From: CAZKCI01 sp964551475
Lineage (GTDB): Bacteria; Auribacterota; Erginobacteria; Erginobacterales; CAZKCI01
Direction of reading: 5' to 3'
Length of the DNA: 8,796 bases
NCBI GenBank assembly: GCA_964551475.1
Contig: CAZKCI010000057.1
Coordinates: forward strand, 1-8,796
This document shows positions 5,658 through 8,796 of this stretch, in pieces (positions within the stretch are counted from its first letter, which is position 1; every line of letters begins with the position of its first letter). Made by a program: the position numbers and the translations under genes. Below the pieces are notes generated by a model. The model saw only the letters and a program-made list of their open reading frames with translations. It was not told where the DNA came from and ran no database searches.

Positions 5658-7088
5658 ATGAAAAACATTAGCTGCTGGTTGGGGGTCATCTGTTTCCTGG
5701 GAGCCGCGTCCACCGGCGCGCATGCCGCCGGCAGGGGTTCGGCCCCGATTTTCGACTGCCAGTTCGACGATTCCTCCTGCCTGCCCTACTGGACCCAGCA
5801 CCACGGAACCTGGACCGTCGCCACGGGCAGCCTGTCCACCGCCGGCGTCCCCGGCAGCATCTCCTCGATCGGCTACGACGCCGTCTTCACGGGCGTGCTG
5901 GACTACACCGTCCGGATGCGCCGCATCGGCTCGCCTTCGTACACCAACCGAGTCTACATACGGGGCAACCCGGACCCCCTGAACCCCGATAACCAGGAGT
6001 GGTACTCGGGCTACAGCTTCCAGTTTTCGTGCCTGGGGGAGTACTCGGTGTGGCGCACGCAGGGGGCATCCTCGGAGGCCCTCCAGCCCTGGACGCTCCA
6101 CACCGCCGTCCACTCCGGCGAGGAATGGAACGTCCTTCGGGTGGTGGCCGATGGCACCTCCTACCAGTACTTCGTCAACGGCACCCTGGTCTGGTCGGGG
6201 AACAGCTTTGCCGCGCAGACCGGGTATGTCGGGCTCGGGATGTACCGCCCTTCGGAGGGCAGCGGCGACCGCCTGGACGTGGACTGGGCGGTCCTCTATG
6301 CGGAGGTCCACCCCTCGCCGGCGACGACGCCGACCCCGCCCCCCGCCGCGCTCGACTCCGGCGACTACAACGGTGACGGGGACTCGGACATCGGGGTCTT
6401 CCGCCCCTCGTCGGGCCTCTGGTCGGTCCGGAACCTAACCCGAGTCTACTTCGGCTCCTCCGCCGACTGCCCGGCTTCGGCAGACTACAATGGGGACGGG
6501 ACCTCGGAGATGGCGGTCTTCCGGCCATCCTCGGGCCTCTGGTCGGTCCGAGACCTCACCCGCTTCTACTTCGGCTCCTCCGCCGACGCCGCCGTGCCCG
6601 GAGATTACAGCGGGAACGGCACCGCCGCGGCCGGGATCTTCCGGCCGTCGTCGGGGCTCTGGACGATCCGGGGCGTCACCCGCCTCTACTTCGGGTCTTC
6701 CGCCGACCAGGCGGCTCCGGGGCTCTACTGGTCTCCATGGGCGAAGAAGCTCCCGGCGATCTACCGCTCCTCCTCCGGCCTTTGGTCGGTCCGAGACCTG
6801 ACCCGCTTCTACTTCGGAGGTTTCAGCGACATCCCGGTCCCCGGGAACTACGACGGGGACCCCTGCTGGGACGGGGCGGTCTACCGCCCGTCCTCGGGCC
6901 TCTGGTCGGTGCGGAACGTCACGCGCCTCTACTTCGGGGGGAGCGCGGACCGTCCCGTGCCAGCGAAGTATACCGGCATGCTGACGGAAGAGATCGGCGT
7001 TCACCGCGCGTCGCAGGGGCTGTGGTCGGTGCGGAGCCTCACCCGGGTGTATTTCGGGTCGACCGGAGATATCCCGGTGACGAGATAG
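5658..7088 (+). CDS. Secreted jellyroll (LamG/concanavalin-like) protein with six C-terminal FG-GAP-like repeats
   Basis: 476 residues. Signal peptide 1-23 (MKNISCWLGVICFLG..., cleavage after AHA). Residues ~28-215 look like a concanavalin-type jellyroll of the LamG or DUF1080 kind: FDCQFDDSS start, YTVRMRRIG strand, WNVLRVVADGTSYQYFVNG and a closing DRLDVDWAVLYAE strand. A short Pro/Thr linker (~216-233) follows. Residues ~235-476 are six repeats of D-Y-N-G-D-G...VFRPSSGLWSVR-[DN]-[LV]-T-R-x-Y-F-G, ending GDIPVTR-stop. Repeat 4 has LYWSPWAKKL instead of the acidic loop, and repeat 6 is also poor. The jellyroll suggests glycan or polymer binding; I see no catalytic residues. The gene is visibly richer in G+C than the flanking FG-GAP genes, with long antisense open frames as a result, so it may have a different history. 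Confidence 0.9.
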   Translation: MKNISCWLGVICFLGAASTGAHAAGRGSAPIFDCQFDDSSCLPYWTQHHGTWTVATGSLSTAGVPGSISSIGYDAVFTGVLDYTVRMRRIGSPSYTNRVYIRGNPDPLNPDNQEWYSGYSFQFSCLGEYSVWRTQGASSEALQPWTLHTAVHSGEEWNVLRVVADGTSYQYFVNGTLVWSGNSFAAQTGYVGLGMYRPSEGSGDRLDVDWAVLYAEVHPSPATTPTPPPAALDSGDYNGDGDSDIGVFRPSSGLWSVRNLTRVYFGSSADCPASADYNGDGTSEMAVFRPSSGLWSVRDLTRFYFGSSADAAVPGDYSGNGTAAAGIFRPSSGLWTIRGVTRLYFGSSADQAAPGLYWSPWAKKLPAIYRSSSGLWSVRDLTRFYFGGFSDIPVPGNYDGDPCWDGAVYRPSSGLWSVRNVTRLYFGGSADRPVPAKYTGMLTEEIGVHRASQGLWSVRSLTRVYFGSTGDIPVTR

Positions 7089-7138
7089 CGCATTCTGTTG
7101 CCCTATCTTGTGACGGAGATGTTGCCGCAGGAACCATT

Positions 7139-7204
7139 CGACCTGCCCCCCCAACGGGTTCAGATCGTATGTTAGATCTGGATTAAAACCGGGATGGGAG
7201 GTCA
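7139..7204 (+). mobile_element. Remnant of the left end of the IS3-type element
   Basis: GACCTGCCCCCC, then GTATGTTAG-x-TCTGGAT, AAACC-GG-x-GGGAGGTC aligns with the left end of the element at 8372 (GACCTGCCCCCC, GTATGTTGGAG, CCTGGATCACAACCCGGAGGGGAGGTC cut by short gaps), in the same orientation. It is about 65 versus 74 nt because of small deletions. No orfA follows; the sequence runs into repeat R3. Confidence 0.6.
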
Positions 7205-7347
7205 TTAGCAGAACAAATCCCACACTCACCCAAGTGTAACCAGTCTGGGCTGTGCGGGATAAAAAGTGGAACTCCCCGAGCATCCGCCATCACGGTGGTC
7301 CCCAACACTGCCAGCAACATCACAGCTGCCATTCCAAGTATTTTCAT
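7183..7347 (-). CDS. Short signal-peptide ORF, probably a secreted gene truncated by repeat R3 and an IS remnant
   Basis: 54 codons. AGGGAGG (7354-7360) lies 6 nt before ATG 7347, and residues 1-23 are a clear Sec signal peptide (MKILGMAAVMLLAVLG..., ending MADA). From residue 24 the sequence is repeat R3 (RGVPLFIPHSPDWLHLG), followed by 15 residues (ECGICSANDLPSRF region) and a stop that lies within the IS-end remnant. It starts 14 nt after the stop of the 7362-8240 gene, so the two could be cotranscribed. The likeliest reading is the 5' end of a lost secreted gene with a new tail supplied by inserted DNA. A functional ~31-residue secreted peptide is the alternative. Confidence 0.55.
   Translation of the reverse strand: MKILGMAAVMLLAVLGTTVMADARGVPLFIPHSPDWLHLGECGICSANDLPSRF
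7216..7277. repeat. Hairpin repeat R3
   Basis: Third copy of the R family: ATCCCaCA...TGtGCGGGAT outer pairing and CCCA...TGGG inner pairing, then the shared AAAAAG-x-x-GAACTCCCC. It is 11 nt beyond an IS left-end remnant and lies inside the 7183-7347 ORF. On the minus strand it could act as a weak terminator (tail TTGTTCT) for the 7362-8240 gene. Confidence 0.65.
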
Positions 7348-7353
7348 GCTTTA

Positions 7354-7360
7354 CCTCCCT
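7354..7360 (-). promoter_or_regulatory. Ribosome-binding site of the short signal-peptide ORF
   Basis: AGGGAGG on the minus strand, 6 nt before ATG 7347. It is the main reason, with the signal peptide, to accept that short ORF. Confidence 0.7.
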
Positions 7361-7361
7361 C

Positions 7362-8240
7362 TTATCTTGTTATCGGGATATCTCCCGTCCCCCCGAAATA
7401 CACTCGGATCAGATTCCTCACGGACCACATCCCTGCCGAGTCACGGAAGATAGCTAGGTCGTCTATCCCGTCTCCGTTGAAATCTCCCGGTCGAGGGTAG
7501 TCGAAGCAGTTCCCGAAGAAGATCCGGCTGACGTCTCTTAACGCCCAGAGGCCACTGCAGGGGCGGAAGATAGACGGTAGCCAGATCCCGTCGCCCATAT
7601 AATCCCCGGCCTCCGGCCAGTCCGTTGATAGACCAAAATAGAGCCTCGTCAGATTATTGATGTACCAGGCCCCGGAAGAACGGCGATACACCCCCATCCG
7701 ATCCGTGCCATCTCCTGCGTAATCCCCTGGAGCTGGCCAATCGTTGCTAGTCCCGTAGTAGATGCGGGTCATGTTGTAGATAAACCACTGACCGCTGCTC
7801 TCCCGGAAGACCCCAGCATCCGCGCTTCCATCCCCATCGTAATCTCCGGGTATTGGGATATCGCCCGAAAGCCCATAATTGAACCGGGTCATGTATCTGA
7901 TGCTCCAAAGGCCGGAAGACGGCCGGAAAACCGCGATATCGGATCGCTGGTCACCATTGAAATCGCCAACGACCGGATAGTCACTGTTGGCTCCGAAATA
8001 GAAGGCGGTTATGTCCCGGACGCTCCAGAATCCTGAAGACGGCCGGAAGATTGCGATATCGTCTGTCCCGTCGCCATTGTAGTCCCCGAATTGGGTCACG
8101 AGCCTGTCCGGTTGGACTGCCGGACCACAGGTGGGTGTTGGAGATGGAATGATGAAGGGGCTGGGCGTCGGGATAGTAACGCTCGGTTGAACAGTGGGAG
8201 CTGCGGAGGGGGACGGCAAGCCCTGGCGGCAATGGCTCAC
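7362..8240 (-). CDS. FG-GAP/VCBS-like six-repeat protein, probably 5'-truncated
   Basis: 292 residues from a GTG at 8240. Residues ~8-45 are a Pro/Ser/Thr-rich linker; residues ~52-292 are six repeats (D-Y-N-G-D-G-T-D-D-I-A-I-F-R-P-S-S-G-x-W type) ending GDIPITR-stop. This is the same module, in repeat number and length, as the C-terminal halves of the proteins at 2488-4722 and 5658-7088. What is missing is the front: no signal peptide, no N-terminal domain and no ribosome-binding site before the GTG. The frame stays open upstream to a TAA near 8332, but that part (PFPPRGRKVPVESRGG) resembles nothing in the sister proteins. The IS3-type element starts 131 nt upstream, so the 5' half was probably lost in a rearrangement. 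The start is uncertain and the gene may be silent. Confidence 0.75.
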   Translation of the reverse strand: MSHCRQGLPSPSAAPTVQPSVTIPTPSPFIIPSPTPTCGPAVQPDRLVTQFGDYNGDGTDDIAIFRPSSGFWSVRDITAFYFGANSDYPVVGDFNGDQRSDIAVFRPSSGLWSIRYMTRFNYGLSGDIPIPGDYDGDGSADAGVFRESSGQWFIYNMTRIYYGTSNDWPAPGDYAGDGTDRMGVYRRSSGAWYINNLTRLYFGLSTDWPEAGDYMGDGIWLPSIFRPCSGLWALRDVSRIFFGNCFDYPRPGDFNGDGIDDLAIFRDSAGMWSVRNLIRVYFGGTGDIPITR

Positions 8241-8257
8241 GACTGAGCGTTGGATTT

Positions 8258-8301
8258 CCCCGCCCCTGCTTTCTACCGGTACTTTGCGGCCCCGGGGCGG
8301 G
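8258..8301. repeat. GC-rich inverted repeat
   Basis: CCCGCCCC (8259-8266) and GGGGCGGG (8294-8301) are perfect inverted copies with a 27-nt loop containing ACCGGT. It lies between the truncated FG-GAP gene and the IS element, in a stretch (8241-8371) where I see no gene. It could be an old terminator or the end of another element. Confidence 0.45.
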
Positions 8302-8449
8302 AATGGGTGGCCTTCGCTACGGCAATACTTGGTTTACCTTCTGGACCCGGACTAATCGGAAGCCAAGTTTTTGACCTGCCCCCCGAAAACCGGTCCAGGT
8401 TGTATGTTGGAGTTTAAGCCTGGATCACAACCCGGAGGGGAGGTCGGAG

Positions 8450-8730
8450 ATGACGAAGAGGAGATACAAGGCCGAGGAGATCATCCAGAAGCTGCGTGAG
8501 GCGGAGGTCCTGCTTGGCCAGGGAGTCGCGATGGGTGAGGTCTGCCGGAAGATCGAAGTTACCGAGCAGACCTACTACCGCTGGAGGAAGGAGTATGGGG
8601 GGCTGAGGGTGGAGCAGGCCCGGAGGCTCAAGGACCTGGAGAAGGAGAACAGCCAAGGCTGAAGAAGCTGGTGGCCGATCTGTCGCTGGACAAGGCCATA
8701 CTGAAAGAGGCCGCCTCGGGAAACTTCTGA
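8450..8730 (+). pseudogene. IS3-family transposase OrfA with an internal frameshift
   Basis: ATG 8450 (GGAG... sequence shortly upstream) opens MTKRRYKAEEIIQKLREAEV, an HTH_Tnp_1-type DNA-binding domain with the usual VCRKIEVTEQTYYRWRKEYGG helix pair at ~residues 32-52. The frame ends early at 8662 (KENSQG-stop). The remaining OrfA sequence, RLKKLVADLSLDKAILKEAA and then SGNF-stop, continues in another frame to 8730. Five bases (CAAGG) stand where one codon is expected between AGC and CTG, which fits a 2-nt insertion near 8655. As written the leucine-zipper tail and the OrfA-OrfB fusion cannot be made. A sequencing error would look the same. Confidence 0.8.
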
Positions 8731-8752
8731 GCCCGGCGAAGCGGCGCCGGGC
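8718..8752 (+). promoter_or_regulatory. Programmed -1 ribosomal frameshift signal
   Basis: GGGAAAC (8718-8724) is in the phase G-GGA-AAC of the original orfA frame, four bases before its TGA. After a 6-nt spacer, a perfect 8-bp hairpin follows: GCCCGGCG (8731-8738) and CGCCGGGC (8745-8752), loop AAGCGG. Slippage to -1 reads GGG-AAA-CTT-CTG into orfB, as IS3-family elements do to make OrfAB transposase. Confidence 0.7.
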
Positions 8753-8796
8753 CGTGGGACAGGCGTGCAGTGAGCTAGGGATCTCCGAACGTCGGG
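8718..8796 (+). CDS. IS3-family transposase OrfB, N-terminal start only (window edge)
   Basis: In the -1 frame after GGGAAAC the sequence reads GKLLSPAKRRRAVGQACSEL, then GISERR to the window end. This is the usual N-terminal region of IS3-family OrfB, including the conserved SERR segment. The DDE catalytic domain lies beyond the window. No independent start codon with a ribosome-binding site is evident, so production by frameshift from orfA is likely. Confidence 0.75.

Larger units (their letters stand above)
8372..8796 (+). mobile_element. IS3-family insertion sequence, left part
   Basis: The left end appears to be TGACCTGCCCCCCGAAAACC at 8372, of the TG...CA type expected for IS3-family terminal repeats. 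OrfA (8450-8730) and the start of orfB follow in the family's overlapping order. The right end and target duplication lie outside the window. A related left-end remnant lies at 7139-7204. Confidence 0.8.

Noticed and set aside
5640..6311. 223-codon minus-strand open frame
   Set aside because: Antisense shadow of the signal peptide and jellyroll of the 5658-7088 gene.
7083..7108. AGATAG/CTATCT inverted repeat at the end of the jellyroll/FG-GAP gene as a terminator
   Set aside because: Short AT-rich stem, includes the stop codon, and no T-tract follows.
4910..7277. CRISPR array from the R repeats
   Set aside because: Only three copies, irregular spacing of ~450 and ~1,800 bp, and no cas genes.
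6435..7283. 282-codon minus-strand open frame antisense to the jellyroll/FG-GAP gene
   Set aside because: It arises from the high G+C third positions of the plus-strand gene; it has no ribosome-binding site or recognisable domain, and its periodic sequence mirrors the FG-GAP repeats.

Overview
The window looks like chromosomal DNA from an uncultured Gram-negative-type bacterium rich in secreted repeat proteins. It holds beta-propeller (SBBP) and FG-GAP/VCBS-like proteins on Thr/Pro stalks, a style I associate with candidate phyla such as Auribacterota/Omnitrophota. That placement is inference and weak: no phylogenetic marker, rRNA or tRNA is present. No housekeeping gene is visible either. 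This is an accessory region built from duplicated surface-protein genes, their debris, and mobile DNA.

Layout. 1-1740 (-): a secreted seven-repeat SBBP protein whose 3' end lies beyond the window. 1741-1928 (-): its ribosome-binding site, leader and promoter. 1929-2487: decayed DNA with a 99-bp-period direct repeat, a broken ParB/KorB-like HTH gene and a terminator. 2488-4722 (-): a secreted protein joining seven SBBP repeats to six FG-GAP-like repeats. 4723-4891 (-): a second copy of the promoter/leader/attenuator arrangement. 4910-5428: an intact ParB-like HTH gene bracketed by two copies of a hairpin repeat (R1, R2). 5495-5569 (-): the last codons of a lost FG-GAP paralogue. 5658-7088 (+): a secreted jellyroll plus six FG-GAP-like repeats. 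7139-7347: an IS-end remnant and repeat R3 overlapping a short signal-peptide ORF. 7362-8240 (-): another six-repeat FG-GAP-like module without a signal peptide. 8372-8796 (+): the left end of an IS3-family element with orfA, a frameshift signal and the start of orfB.

How it fits together. The same ~241-residue C-terminal module, always six repeats and always ending D-[IV]-P-[VI]-T-R-stop, is attached to three different N-terminal contexts, and a fourth copy survives as debris. Two SBBP genes share a duplicated control region: a sigma70-like promoter, a length-conserved structured leader, and a hairpin just before the ribosome-binding site. One of these hairpins is a textbook intrinsic terminator. 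This is the best candidate here for something undescribed: a possible attenuator or riboswitch-like element in front of surface propeller proteins. The mobile and repeat sequences sit between and at the ends of the surface-protein genes and probably helped duplicate, shuffle and truncate them.
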